DNA from: Pantoea latae
Lineage (GTDB): Bacteria; Pseudomonadota; Gammaproteobacteria; Enterobacterales; Enterobacteriaceae
Direction: 5' to 3'
Assembly (NCBI RefSeq): GCF_002077695.1
Contig: NZ_MWUE01000033.1
Location: 1 to 64,000, forward strand
DNA length: 64,000 nt
The position numbers and the translations under genes are program-made. Numbering within the stretch: position 1 is the first letter of the stretch; the number at the start of each line of letters is the position of its first letter. The notes under the pieces are model-generated. The model was not told the DNA's origin. It did not search any database and saw only the letters and a list, made by a program, of their open reading frames with translations. This document shows positions 42,357-51,474 of this stretch, one piece after another.

Positions 42357-43043
42357 TCAGGAGGCTTTTTTCAACAGCCGCGGCAGCTGGTTATCCAGCT
42401 CAAGCAGGCAGGCGTCCATCATTTTCTCTGTCTCCTGCGTGACCTTTTGATAATTATTCGCTCGCCACTCTGCCAGCGGCGCGGTTTTCACCGCGGGCGC
42501 GCAGTCGGCCGTGGTAAAGGCGCTGAACATGTTGCCGCCTTCCGGGCGTTTATAGAAGATGACACGGTAGGAGAGATCGTAATTGCTGTTGGCGCTGGAG
42601 AGATCGCTGTAGACCAGCGACCAGCGCGAAGCGGCGATATAGAGCGTGTTTTCATAGGCGGTTTTTCCGCCCTGCTTGCTGAGGAACTGCGCGATTTTCA
42701 CCTCGGCTTTCGGCGTGAAATAGCGGCTGGTGAATTCCGGCAGCTCATCTACCGACGAGCCTTTGTAGCTGTTCTTATCAAACATATCACTGCTAAAGCT
42801 GAAGCTTCCCAGCATCGCGCCGGCAGCGGTCAGGCCTGCGGCCAGTCCAGTCACCGCCGGGCTAACCACGCGCAGATGGGCATCAGCGTAGCGGTTTTGA
42901 TTCATGTCGGTTGACGCCAGAATCGAGCTGACCTCCAGCGTGCTGCCATCCGTGCCTTTAACGATGGTCGGTTTTTTGCCGCCTGCGCAGCCGGTCAGCA
43001 GCGTAACGGCGAGCGCGCCTGACATAAGAGTGGTTAATTTCAC
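42357..43043 (-). CDS. Uncharacterised lipoprotein
   Basis: The 228-residue protein has a lipoprotein signal with lipobox LLTGC (Cys19). The mature part includes a glycine/alanine-rich hydrophobic stretch (GLAAGLTAAGAMLGSFSF) and a mixed C-terminal domain with one further cysteine pair candidate (Cys in TADCAP and DACLLE). No family is recognised. It is likely anchored in the outer membrane, since no Asp follows the cysteine. Monocistronic. Confidence 0.75.
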   Translation of the reverse strand: MKLTTLMSGALAVTLLTGCAGGKKPTIVKGTDGSTLEVSSILASTDMNQNRYADAHLRVVSPAVTGLAAGLTAAGAMLGSFSFSSDMFDKNSYKGSSVDELPEFTSRYFTPKAEVKIAQFLSKQGGKTAYENTLYIAASRWSLVYSDLSSANSNYDLSYRVIFYKRPEGGNMFSAFTTADCAPAVKTAPLAEWRANNYQKVTQETEKMMDACLLELDNQLPRLLKKAS

Positions 43044-43210
43044 TGGTTTTTCCTTTGTTAATGTCCTTTAACCCCTCTCGTACCGCCTGCCTGAGTTTAG
43101 TGGCGAAACAAGAGAACCCGCCTCTATTAACGGCCGCTAACCGGTAAGCTTTAGTAATGAATTCATGCGGCTCGCACCCTTAGCTATGCTTAAAGACGGA
43201 GGTAACAACT

Positions 43211-43888
43211 ATGTGTGGACGCTTTGCGCAGTACCGCAGCCGGGACGACTATTTTGACGCGCTCGGCAGCGACGACGAGACGCTGGTTTACGATCCTGAA
43301 CCTGTCGCGCGCTACAATGTCGCGCCAGGCACCCGCGTGCTGCTGCTCAACATGCGCGACGAGCATCTGCATCTCGATCCGGTTTACTGGGGCTACGGGC
43401 CGGAATGGTGGCACAAGCAGCCGCTGATCAACGCGCGCAGCGAAACCGCGCCGACCGGGCGCATGTTCAAGCCGCTGTGGCAGCATGGCCGCGCCGTGGT
43501 GCCGGCCGACGGCTGGTTCGAATGGAAAAAAGAGGGCACGGGCAAGCAGCCCTTTTTTATCTATCACAAAACGCGCGAGCCGCTGTTCTTCGCCGCTATC
43601 GGCAAAGCGCCTTTCGATAAAGAGCACGGACAGGAGGGGGTTGTTATCGTCACCGCGGCCAGCAACAGAGGCATGGTGGATATTCACGATCGTCGTCCAC
43701 TGGTACTGCGCGCCGACGCGGTTGCCGAATGGCTAAGCGAGGAGACCTCGCCCGAACGCGCGCAGCAGATCGCCGAAGAGGCGGCGCTGCCCGAGAGCGC
43801 GTTTGCCTGGCATCCGGTGAGCAAAAAGGTCGGCAATATCCATAATCAGGGCAAAGAGCTGATTGAGGAGAGCGCGGAGGCGGAGTAA
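43211..43888 (+). CDS. yedK: SRAP-family abasic-site shielding protein YedK
   Basis: The 225-residue protein is the bacterial HMCES/SRAP enzyme. It starts MCGRFAQ, so Cys2 becomes the N-terminal residue that forms a thiazolidine crosslink with abasic sites in single-stranded DNA. The conserved asparagine (INARSET), glutamate (WFEWKK) and histidine (IHDRRPLVL) are present. It protects abasic sites at forks. GGAGG precedes the ATG. Stand-alone, as in E. coli. Confidence 0.93.
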   Translation: MCGRFAQYRSRDDYFDALGSDDETLVYDPEPVARYNVAPGTRVLLLNMRDEHLHLDPVYWGYGPEWWHKQPLINARSETAPTGRMFKPLWQHGRAVVPADGWFEWKKEGTGKQPFFIYHKTREPLFFAAIGKAPFDKEHGQEGVVIVTAASNRGMVDIHDRRPLVLRADAVAEWLSEETSPERAQQIAEEAALPESAFAWHPVSKKVGNIHNQGKELIEESAEAE

Positions 43889-43977
43889 GAGCGGCTGTTG
43901 TGCGTCAGAATGTGACAAAGCGGGACGTGAAAAACGCTTTGCAGTACACTTTAGCCCTCTTTTTTCCTCTGCAGTGA

Positions 43978-45375
43978 ATGATTGTGAACAACGAAGCGCA
44001 CTCCTCGGTCAATGTTCCCCAGTCCATCCCGGCGCGTAACCGCATGTTCCGGGCGTTGCTCAACCGTGATAAAACCCCTGTTGCGGTGCTTATCTCCGCC
44101 GCGCTGGTCGGCATCATCGTCGGCCTGGTCGGCAGCGCCTTCGCCAGGGCGGTCGCCTGGGTGCAGCACTGGCGGTTTAGCCACGCCGATCCGGCGCTGC
44201 TTTCCGGCTGGCCCCTCTACGCGCTGGCGTTTCTGCTCTCCGCGCTGCTGGCGATGGTGGGCTATTTTCTGGTGCGGCGCTTCGCCCCGGAAGCGGCAGG
44301 CTCTGGCATTCCCGAAATCGAGGGGGCGCTGGAGGAGCTGCGGCCGGTGCGCTGGTGGCGCGTGATCCCGGTAAAATTCTTTGGCGGAATGGGCACGCTC
44401 GGCGCCGGCATGGTACTTGGCCGTGAAGGGCCGACGGTGCAGCTCGGCGGCAATATCGGCCGCATGGTGCTCGATTTGCTGCGCATCCGCAGCGACGAAG
44501 CGCGTCATTCGCTGCTTGCGACCGGCGCAGCGGCAGGTCTGGCGGCCGCCTTCAACGCGCCGCTGGCCGGCATTCTGTTTATTATCGAAGAGATGCGGCC
44601 GCAGTTTCGCTACAACCTGATTTCGATTAAGGCGGTTTTCACCGGCGTGATTATGGCGAGCATCGTGTTTCGCCTGCTGAACGGCGCGCAGCCGGTGATC
44701 TCCGTTGGCAGGCTGGCGGACGCGCCGGTGCAGACGCTGTGGCTCTATCTGGTGCTCGGCATGCTGTTTGGCGTGGTCGGGGTGCTGTTTAACCGGCTGA
44801 TCTTTCTGTTTCAGGACGCCTTTGCGCGGCTCTATGCCGGGCGCATCTGGCGCGTGGTCGCCATCGGCGGCCTGCTCGGCGGCGGCTGCGGCGTGCTGGC
44901 GCTGTGGTTTGCGCCCGGCACCGGCGGCGGATTCGAGCTTATCCCACAGGCGGCGGGCGGCCACTATACGCTGGGCGTGCTGCTGCTGATTTTTGCCGTG
45001 CGGCTGTTTACCACGCTGCTCTGCTTCAGCTCCGGCGCGCCGGGCGGCATTTTCGCGCCTATGCTGGCGCTCGGCACCGTGCTCGGCACCGCCTTCGGCG
45101 TGCTAATGGCGGAGATCTTTCCGCTCTATCATCTGCAGCCCGCCACCTTCGCCATCGCCGGCATGGGCGCCCTGCTCGCCGCCTCGGTGCGCGCGCCGCT
45201 GACCGGCATCGTGCTGGTGCTGGAGATGACTGATAACTATCAGCTGATCCTGCCGATGATCGTCACCGGGCTGGGGGCGACGCTGCTGGCGCAGTTCCTC
45301 GGCGGCAAGCCGCTCTACTCGTCGATTCTGGCGCGCACCCTGGCGCGCCAGCAGACGACACACGACAAGGCTTAA
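43978..45375 (+). CDS. clcA: H+/Cl- exchange transporter ClcA
   Basis: The 465-residue CLC protein is close to E. coli ClcA. The selectivity motifs are all there: GSGIPE (Ser107 region), GREGP with the gating glutamate, FIIEEMRP with the proton glutamate, and GKPLYS with the tyrosine. It exchanges two chloride for one proton and helps survive extreme acid. The N-terminus differs in the first 30 residues and has no strong ribosome site. Its stop overlaps the convergent cydB-like gene by 4 bases. Confidence 0.95.
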   Translation: MIVNNEAHSSVNVPQSIPARNRMFRALLNRDKTPVAVLISAALVGIIVGLVGSAFARAVAWVQHWRFSHADPALLSGWPLYALAFLLSALLAMVGYFLVRRFAPEAAGSGIPEIEGALEELRPVRWWRVIPVKFFGGMGTLGAGMVLGREGPTVQLGGNIGRMVLDLLRIRSDEARHSLLATGAAAGLAAAFNAPLAGILFIIEEMRPQFRYNLISIKAVFTGVIMASIVFRLLNGAQPVISVGRLADAPVQTLWLYLVLGMLFGVVGVLFNRLIFLFQDAFARLYAGRIWRVVAIGGLLGGGCGVLALWFAPGTGGGFELIPQAAGGHYTLGVLLLIFAVRLFTTLLCFSSGAPGGIFAPMLALGTVLGTAFGVLMAEIFPLYHLQPATFAIAGMGALLAASVRAPLTGIVLVLEMTDNYQLILPMIVTGLGATLLAQFLGGKPLYSSILARTLARQQTTHDKA

Positions 45376-46316
45376 CGCACCCTGCCGCGAAACACCCAGA
45401 AGGCCCAGCTGTGGTAGATCAGCGTCAGCGGCATCACGATAGCGCTGCCGATCAGCACAAAGCGTTGCGTCACCGCTGAGGCGGCGCTGCGATGCAGATC
45501 CTGCTGCCAGGGGATCAGCCAGGGATAAAAGCCGCAGGCGACGCCTGCGAATACCGCGCTGATCAACCCCAGCGTCAATGCCAGCTGCCAGGTGGGCCGT
45601 CCGCGCCACAGCGCCAGCAGCTGAGCCAGCCAGAGCAAAGCGATCAGCCCAATGGCGACTTTGCCCGGCCAGCGCTGCCAGCTGGTGCGCCAGATATCGC
45701 CATTGAGCAGCAGCACCGAGAGAAAAATCACCAGCGACAGCACCCAAAACAGCCAGGCCAGCAGGCTTGCCTTTTCATCGGTATCCTCACCGATGCGCCA
45801 GCGGATCCAGCAGCAGCCCAGCAGCAGATAGATCGCCACCAGCCCCAGCCCGCACAGCAGCGGCGTCAGGGCGAATCCTGTCTCAAGACCGCGATGCGGC
45901 TCGGCGCTGAATACCACGCCCGCGCACCAGCCCTGGAGAAAAGCCGCCAGCGCCGAACTGGCGCACATCAGCCGATCGAGCCAGTGACGAAAGGCCTCCT
46001 GCGCCTGCGCCCGATACTCCAGCGCCAGCCCGCGCAAAAACAGCGCCAGCACCATGGCGAAAACCGGGCCGCACAGGGTGTTGAACAGCAGGCTGTAAAC
46101 CGGCGGAAACAGCGCGAACATGCCGCCCGCCAGCAGCACCAGCCAGGTTTCATTGGCGTCCCAGATGGGCAATAGCGAATGCACCATACGCTTGCGCTGC
46201 GACTCCTGGTTGAACAGCAGCAGCAGCATGCCGACGCCGAGATCGGTGCCGTCGAGCAGCACATAAATCAGCATGGAGAGCAGCAGCGTCAGCGCGGCGA
46301 GATCGGCAATGGTCAT
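45372..46316 (-). CDS. Cytochrome bd-type ubiquinol oxidase subunit II
   Basis: The 314-residue, about nine-helix protein fits CydB/CioB: LLLSMLIYVLLDGTDLGVGMLLLL at the start, WDANETWLVLLAGGMFALFPPVYS, and AFRHWLDRLMCASS. It pairs with the subunit I gene, overlapping it by 4 bases (ATGA). At 314 residues it is shorter than E. coli CydB (379), as in the compact CIO-like group. Last gene of an operon that begins with formate dehydrogenase. No cydX-like ORF is seen after it. Confidence 0.87.
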   Translation of the reverse strand: MTIADLAALTLLLSMLIYVLLDGTDLGVGMLLLLFNQESQRKRMVHSLLPIWDANETWLVLLAGGMFALFPPVYSLLFNTLCGPVFAMVLALFLRGLALEYRAQAQEAFRHWLDRLMCASSALAAFLQGWCAGVVFSAEPHRGLETGFALTPLLCGLGLVAIYLLLGCCWIRWRIGEDTDEKASLLAWLFWVLSLVIFLSVLLLNGDIWRTSWQRWPGKVAIGLIALLWLAQLLALWRGRPTWQLALTLGLISAVFAGVACGFYPWLIPWQQDLHRSAASAVTQRFVLIGSAIVMPLTLIYHSWAFWVFRGRVR

Positions 46317-47680
46317 GGCGTGGTCCTGATCTCTTGCGTGACAACGTCACCCTTTGGCTGCAACGGCGCGGAGACCAGCCGCAGCAGATAGCGCAGCCCA
46401 AGCGCGAAGCTTAAACCGTAGACCAGCAAAATAGCGGCCAGGATCGCCACGGTGGTAGAGAGCGACAGCGGAGAAAGGCTGTCAGCGGTGCGCAGCATGC
46501 CGTATACCGTCCAGGGTTGACGGCCGATTTCCGTTACCAGCCAGCCGGCCAGCATGGCGACAAAACCCGCAGGCGAGAGCCACACCAGCATGCGCAGCAA
46601 AGGACGCGACGCGACAAGCCGACCGCGCCAGTGCTGCACATTGGCGATCAGGCTGGCAAGCAGCATCGCGACGCCCAGCCCCACCATCAGGCGAAAGGCG
46701 AAAAACACCGGCGCCACCGGCGGAATATCCTGCGCGTCAAACTCGCTCAGGCTTTTGATATGGCCAGAGAGGTTATGGCGCAGATAGAGCGAGGCGATAT
46801 CCGGGATCGCCAGCTCCAGCCGGTTGCGCTGCGCCTGCTGCTCGGGAATGGCGAACAGCCGCAGCGGCTCGCCGTCACCCGGCGCGGGGGGATGCCAGCT
46901 GCCCTCAATCGCCGCCAGCTTGGCGGGCTGATGCGCCAGGGTATTTTCGCCGTGCAGATCGCCGACCAGGATCTGCAACGGCACCGCGACCAGCGTAAAC
47001 GAGAGCGCGGCGGTGAGCATGCGGCGCGCCGCCTGCTCCTGGGCGTCGTGCAGCAGCCGACGCGCCGCCACGCCGGCGATCATAAAGGCCGCCGCGATCA
47101 GCGACGCCAGCAGCATATGGCTGAAGCGAAACGGAAACGACGGCGCGGAGAGCACCATCGCCCAGCTTTCCGGCAGGAATCGACCGCTCTCGTCGCGGCT
47201 AAAACCGGTGGGCGTCTGTAGCCAGGAGTTGGCGGCGAGGATCCAGAACGCACTCAGCAGCGCGCCCAGCGTCACAAAGCCGGTGACGATAAAGTGCACG
47301 CCTGGCCGGATCTTTCCCATACCAAACAGCATCACGCCAGTCAGGCCCGATTCGAGGAAAAAGGCCACCAGCACTTCATAAAACAGCAGCGGCCCGATAA
47401 CGCCGCCGACCTTCTGCGACAGCCCGGACCAGTGCGTGCCGAACTGCACCTCCATCACCACGCCGGATACCGCGCCGATCGCCACCGTCAGGGCGAAGAT
47501 CTTCAGCCAGAAGCGCAGCGCCTCGCGCGCGCCCGGCTGCTTTCCCCACAGCCAGCGCGCTTCGAACCAGAGTAAAAAAGGAGCCAGACCCAGCGTCAGC
47601 GCGGCCAGCGTAATATGCATCCCCATAGTAAGCGCGAACTGGCCGCGCGACAGCAGCAGCACCCACTCGGCGTCACTCAT
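46313..47680 (-). CDS. Cytochrome bd-type ubiquinol oxidase subunit I
   Basis: The 455-residue protein has CydA signatures: SRGQFALTMGMHITLAALTLG with a haem-ligand His22, a second histidine in FRFSHMLLASL and the conserved GWLVTEIGRQPW. With 455 residues it has the short Q-loop of cyanide-insensitive-type oxidases. It oxidises quinol and reduces oxygen to water. It overlaps the DUF1641 gene by 8 bases, so translation is coupled to the formate dehydrogenase genes. Confidence 0.9.
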   Translation of the reverse strand: MSDAEWVLLLSRGQFALTMGMHITLAALTLGLAPFLLWFEARWLWGKQPGAREALRFWLKIFALTVAIGAVSGVVMEVQFGTHWSGLSQKVGGVIGPLLFYEVLVAFFLESGLTGVMLFGMGKIRPGVHFIVTGFVTLGALLSAFWILAANSWLQTPTGFSRDESGRFLPESWAMVLSAPSFPFRFSHMLLASLIAAAFMIAGVAARRLLHDAQEQAARRMLTAALSFTLVAVPLQILVGDLHGENTLAHQPAKLAAIEGSWHPPAPGDGEPLRLFAIPEQQAQRNRLELAIPDIASLYLRHNLSGHIKSLSEFDAQDIPPVAPVFFAFRLMVGLGVAMLLASLIANVQHWRGRLVASRPLLRMLVWLSPAGFVAMLAGWLVTEIGRQPWTVYGMLRTADSLSPLSLSTTVAILAAILLVYGLSFALGLRYLLRLVSAPLQPKGDVVTQEIRTTP

Positions 47681-48161
47681 TGCTCGGCTTTCCGCTATAG
47701 CGGGTTATCGGCTTCTCCTCCTCGCGCTGCATGCCGGCGGAAAACGCCTCCAGCGCGGCGAACAGCGGCCGCAGTCCCTGCCACAGCTTTTCGTCGCCGA
47801 GCAGATGCAGCACGCCGCGCAGACCGGGCGCGGCGTGGCCCTCCTGCTGCGCGGCGTCGCTGGCGGGCTTCATCGCCATCGCCGCGTCGCGCAGCGCCAG
47901 CAAAATATGATTCAGCCGCTCCGGCGGAATGGTGCTCAGCGTCATCAGGATCAGCGAAATATTCTGCATTGCGCTCTGCGTGCCTGGCCGGTTCAGCCCG
48001 GAAACCAGAAGTTTGCCGATATCGTTATTGGCTTTGATGGCATCGTTCGCCAGGCGCAGAAAACCGTGCTGATGCAGGTTCTCTACCAGCTCGTCCATCG
48101 CTTCCTGCGCGGTTTTTTCGGTGCGCGTCGGCGGCACGGTGTAGGAAAGTCGTTCGGCCAT
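47673..48161 (-). CDS. DUF1641 protein, putative formate dehydrogenase partner (ForC-like)
   Basis: The 162-residue, helical protein matches DUF1641 (LHQHGFLRLANDAIKANNDIGKLLVSGLNRPGTQSAMQNI). In Bacillus such proteins (ForC, formerly YrhD/YjgD) pair with a long cytosolic formate dehydrogenase and allow it to reduce quinone. Here it sits between the dehydrogenase (TAATG overlap) and the quinol oxidase (8-base overlap), which fits a linker or quinone-docking subunit. Confidence 0.8.
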   Translation of the reverse strand: MAERLSYTVPPTRTEKTAQEAMDELVENLHQHGFLRLANDAIKANNDIGKLLVSGLNRPGTQSAMQNISLILMTLSTIPPERLNHILLALRDAAMAMKPASDAAQQEGHAAPGLRGVLHLLGDEKLWQGLRPLFAALEAFSAGMQREEEKPITRYSGKPSNE

Positions 48162-51133
48162 TAAAATTTCTCCGGGTGTTCAACGTGTTCAGGCGGCTCG
48201 ACATAGCCCTCCTGCTGCCACTTCTGCTCAATGGGCAGATGATCCAGCGGCGTGCGCCGACCGTGGCGGAAATTGTGGCGCGGAATAGGGTTCGGCTGCG
48301 GCCTGCGCGCCAGTTTGGTCATGCTGACGGCGATCTCTTTGTAGGCCGGCGTGTTGACGTCGGGATCGTGATGCTCGCCGGTCAGGCCGTTTACGCCGGG
48401 CTTGCCGTGATGGATGGGAATAAACAGCACGTTGCCCGCTACGCGATCGGTCACCACCACCGGCACCTCTACCGTGCCGCGCCGTGATTTAAGTTCGACC
48501 CACTCGCCCTCTTTCAAATCGCGCGCCTGCGCCAGCTGCGGCGAAATCTCCACAAACCAGTTGGGCGACAGCGACATCATGCGGCCGCCCTGGCCGGTCT
48601 GGTTGGTAGACTGGAAATGCTCCAGCATGCGACCGTTATCCAGCATCAGATCGTATTCGGCGTCCGCCTCTTCCATCGGCCGCTGCCATTCCAGCGGATA
48701 GAGCCGCGCTTTGCCGTCGGGGAATTTGAATTTTTCGGTATAGAGCAGCGGCGTGCTTTCGCCGTCCGGCAGCACCGGCCAGATCTGCGACTGCCAGCCC
48801 ACCAGCCGCTCATAGCTGACGCCGGCGAAGATCTCGGCGATTCCCGCCGCTTCCGCCATAATCGCCCCAGGGTTAGGGTAGTTCCAGTGATGGCCGAGGC
48901 GCGCGGCCAGCTCGGTGAAAATCCACCAGTCCGGGCGGCTGTCGCCCAGCGGGTTCATCGCGGGAGAGAAGTGCTGGATGCGGCGTTCGGTGTTGACGAA
49001 GGTGCCCTCTTTTTCCACGCTTGGGCAGCCTGGCAGCACCACGTCGGCGAACTCGGCGGTGCGGCTCATAAAGATATCCTGCACCACCATAAAGTCGAGA
49101 CGGCTAAAGGCCTCATGCACTTTGGTGGAATCGGCGTCGGAAAACGCGGTCTCTTCGCCGGTGATGTACATGGCGCGCAGTTTCCCTTCGTGGGCGTGCT
49201 GCACCATCATAAAGTTATCCGCGCCAGCCTGGTCGGAGAGTTCCTCTGGCGTGACGCCCCAGGCACGCGCCCATTTCTCCCGTATCGCCGCGTCAGTGAC
49301 CTTTTCATAGCCGGGATAGACGTTGCTGAGACAGCCAAAATCGCTGGCGCCCTGCACGTTGTTGTGGCCGCGCATCGGATAGCCGCCGGTGCCCGGACGC
49401 CCGTAGTTGCCGGTCACCAGCAGCAGATTAGAGAGCGCCGTGCTGGCGTCCGCGCCGTGGCTGTGCTGAGTAATGCCCATCGCCCACAGCAGGCAGACGC
49501 TGCCCGCCTGGCCGATCATCTCCGCTGCCGACGTCAGTTCTTCCACGCTCAGCCCGGTGATCTCGCTGGCAAATTCCAGCGTAAAGGGCGCGAGCGAGGC
49601 GCGATAGGCTTCAACCTGATTGACGCGCTGCGCCAGAAACGCCTCGTCGGCGTAGCCGTGATCGAACATATACTTCGACATCGCCGACGCCCACACCATA
49701 TCGGTGCCGGGCTTGATGCGCAGGAACTGGTCGGCGCGCTCCGCCATTTCGTGTTTGCGCGGATCGACCACCAGCAGCTTCTGCCCGCGATGCTTGTGGC
49801 TCTGCTTGATGTGCGAGGCGATCACCGGATGGTTCTCCGCCAGGTTGCTGCCAACGGTGATAATCAGCTCGGTTTTCTGCAAATCGCGAATGGTGCCCGC
49901 GTCGCCGCCGTAGCCGACGGTGCGGAACAGTCCTTCGGTCGCCGGATTCTGGCAGTAGCGCGAGGAGTTATCGACGTTGTTGGTGCCAAAAATCAGCCGG
50001 GCGATCTTTTGCGTCAGGTAGGCCTCTTCGTTGCTGGCCTTGCTGGAGCCGATAAAGCCGATGGCGTCGCCGCCGTGCTGGCGCGCCACGTCGCGCAGCC
50101 CCTGAGCGACGCGATCCAGCGCCTCGTCCCAGCTGGCTGGACGAAAGCGGCCGTTTTCGCGGATCAGCGGCGTGGTGAGACGCTGCGGGCTGTTGACGAA
50201 ATCCCAGCCGAACTTGCCTTTTACGCAGGTGGATATGCCGTTGGCAGGCGCTTCCGCCACCGGCTGCACCTTGAGGATATGGCGATCGCGCGTCCAGATT
50301 TCAAAGCTGCAGCCGACGCCGCAGTAGGTGCAGACCGTTTTCGTGCGTTTGATTTCCGCCTGGCGCAGCGCGTCATCGATCAGCGAAATGCCGGTGATCG
50401 GCTCCATGCCGATGCTGTTCTCCAGCGATTTGACGAAGTCGATCATCGGACGCTTCAGCCCTTCGTCCATGGCGGTGAACGGCCCGGCGTCGGGCTGCAT
50501 GGTTTTTTCCAGCAGCGCGTTGCACGGGCAGACCGTGACGCAATGGCCGCAGCTGACGCAGCTCGATCCGGCAATTTGCGTGCCGCCGTCCCACAGCACG
50601 CGCGGATGCTCCTGGGTGTAATCGATGCTCAGCGTCTCATTCACCTCGACGTTCTGGCAGGCTTCCACGCAGCGTCCACACAGGATGCACTGGTCGGGAT
50701 CGTAGGTGTAAAAAGGGTTAGAGTGATCTTTGCTGGTGGGTTTGCGCTGATAGGGATAGTACTGAATCGGAATATGCATATCCGCGACGGTGTTGTGCAG
50801 CGTGCAGTCGCCGGTGTTGTGCTCGCACACCGTGCAGTAAAGCTCGTGGCGGTTGAGGATGCGGTCCATCCCTTCCTGCTGCGCGGCGCGCGGCCACTCC
50901 CCCTCGCTGTTGATCTCCAGCCCTTGAAAGGTGCGCAGCGTGCAGCCGCGCACTTTTTCGCCGTTGGCCTCTACCCAGCAGACGTCGCAGCTCTCTAAAG
51001 GTTGCAGCGCCGGGTGGTAACAGACGTGAGGCAGTTTTTTTCCCTGCTCGGTGAGAAAGTCGATCAAGGGCTGATTAATGGCGCCCACCAGGGGTTCGCC
51101 ATTATAAATAATGGTACAGGTTTTCTCTGACAT
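48161..51133 (-). CDS. Cytosolic molybdenum formate dehydrogenase (ForE/FdhF-like), Cys form
   Basis: The 990-residue protein has a [2Fe-2S] ferredoxin domain (C38, C49, C52, C64), a His-Cys3 [4Fe-4S] site (H96, C100, C103, C110) and two more [4Fe-4S] sets (CILCGRCVEAC and CVSCGHCVTVC). The catalytic domain follows, with CTYCGVGC and the molybdopterin region. The metal ligand is cysteine (RYCQNP), not selenocysteine, and ENHPV carries the usual His neighbour region. No Tat signal, so it is cytoplasmic. It oxidises formate to CO2. First gene of the four-gene operon. GAGGCG precedes the ATG. Confidence 0.9.
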   Translation of the reverse strand: MSEKTCTIIYNGEPLVGAINQPLIDFLTEQGKKLPHVCYHPALQPLESCDVCWVEANGEKVRGCTLRTFQGLEINSEGEWPRAAQQEGMDRILNRHELYCTVCEHNTGDCTLHNTVADMHIPIQYYPYQRKPTSKDHSNPFYTYDPDQCILCGRCVEACQNVEVNETLSIDYTQEHPRVLWDGGTQIAGSSCVSCGHCVTVCPCNALLEKTMQPDAGPFTAMDEGLKRPMIDFVKSLENSIGMEPITGISLIDDALRQAEIKRTKTVCTYCGVGCSFEIWTRDRHILKVQPVAEAPANGISTCVKGKFGWDFVNSPQRLTTPLIRENGRFRPASWDEALDRVAQGLRDVARQHGGDAIGFIGSSKASNEEAYLTQKIARLIFGTNNVDNSSRYCQNPATEGLFRTVGYGGDAGTIRDLQKTELIITVGSNLAENHPVIASHIKQSHKHRGQKLLVVDPRKHEMAERADQFLRIKPGTDMVWASAMSKYMFDHGYADEAFLAQRVNQVEAYRASLAPFTLEFASEITGLSVEELTSAAEMIGQAGSVCLLWAMGITQHSHGADASTALSNLLLVTGNYGRPGTGGYPMRGHNNVQGASDFGCLSNVYPGYEKVTDAAIREKWARAWGVTPEELSDQAGADNFMMVQHAHEGKLRAMYITGEETAFSDADSTKVHEAFSRLDFMVVQDIFMSRTAEFADVVLPGCPSVEKEGTFVNTERRIQHFSPAMNPLGDSRPDWWIFTELAARLGHHWNYPNPGAIMAEAAGIAEIFAGVSYERLVGWQSQIWPVLPDGESTPLLYTEKFKFPDGKARLYPLEWQRPMEEADAEYDLMLDNGRMLEHFQSTNQTGQGGRMMSLSPNWFVEISPQLAQARDLKEGEWVELKSRRGTVEVPVVVTDRVAGNVLFIPIHHGKPGVNGLTGEHHDPDVNTPAYKEIAVSMTKLARRPQPNPIPRHNFRHGRRTPLDHLPIEQKWQQEGYVEPPEHVEHPEKF

Positions 51134-51474
51134 TTAACGCCTCGTTCTCGACATTGCAATTGGCTTCTTGCCAGCGTGCTTTTGTTTGTTATGTAAAGTT
51201 ATGTTTTGAGCTTAGCGGCAATTAAATCGCCTGCAATCTGGCGGCTGCGCTTATTAACATCCAGTTGATTAAAACGTCCGCGTTTCGTCTGATTCCCTGC
51301 CATAAAAACCTCGGTATTTCAGTGAGCTAAAATTGTTTACGAGAGAGATCCCAAAAAGTGTTAATCATTGCAACCCGCTGCGCTTATTTAACGGCCGGGC
51401 AGAATTTCAGCTGCTTTCTATACTTTTTAGTCCGGCTGGTTTCCAGCAAACGACATCAACGGCAGAGGTAAATA
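51134..51474. other. Divergent promoter region between fdh operon and ADH
   Basis: About 340 bases without a supported gene. It must carry promoters for both the formate dehydrogenase operon and the dehydrogenase at 51475. I see no clear FNR, NarL or sigma-54 site by eye. Confidence 0.4.

Noticed and set aside
45372..47680. Canonical E. coli-type cydABX
   Set aside because: Subunit I is only 455 residues with a short Q-loop, subunit II is 314, no cydX is found, and the genes are coupled to formate dehydrogenase.
48617..50998. 793-codon open frame antisense to formate dehydrogenase
   Set aside because: The opposite strand encodes an enzyme with every iron-sulfur and molybdenum motif in order; the antisense frame has none and shadow-like composition.
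48161..51133. Selenocysteine at the formate dehydrogenase active site
   Set aside because: The position reads cysteine (RYCQNP) and the frame has no internal UGA.
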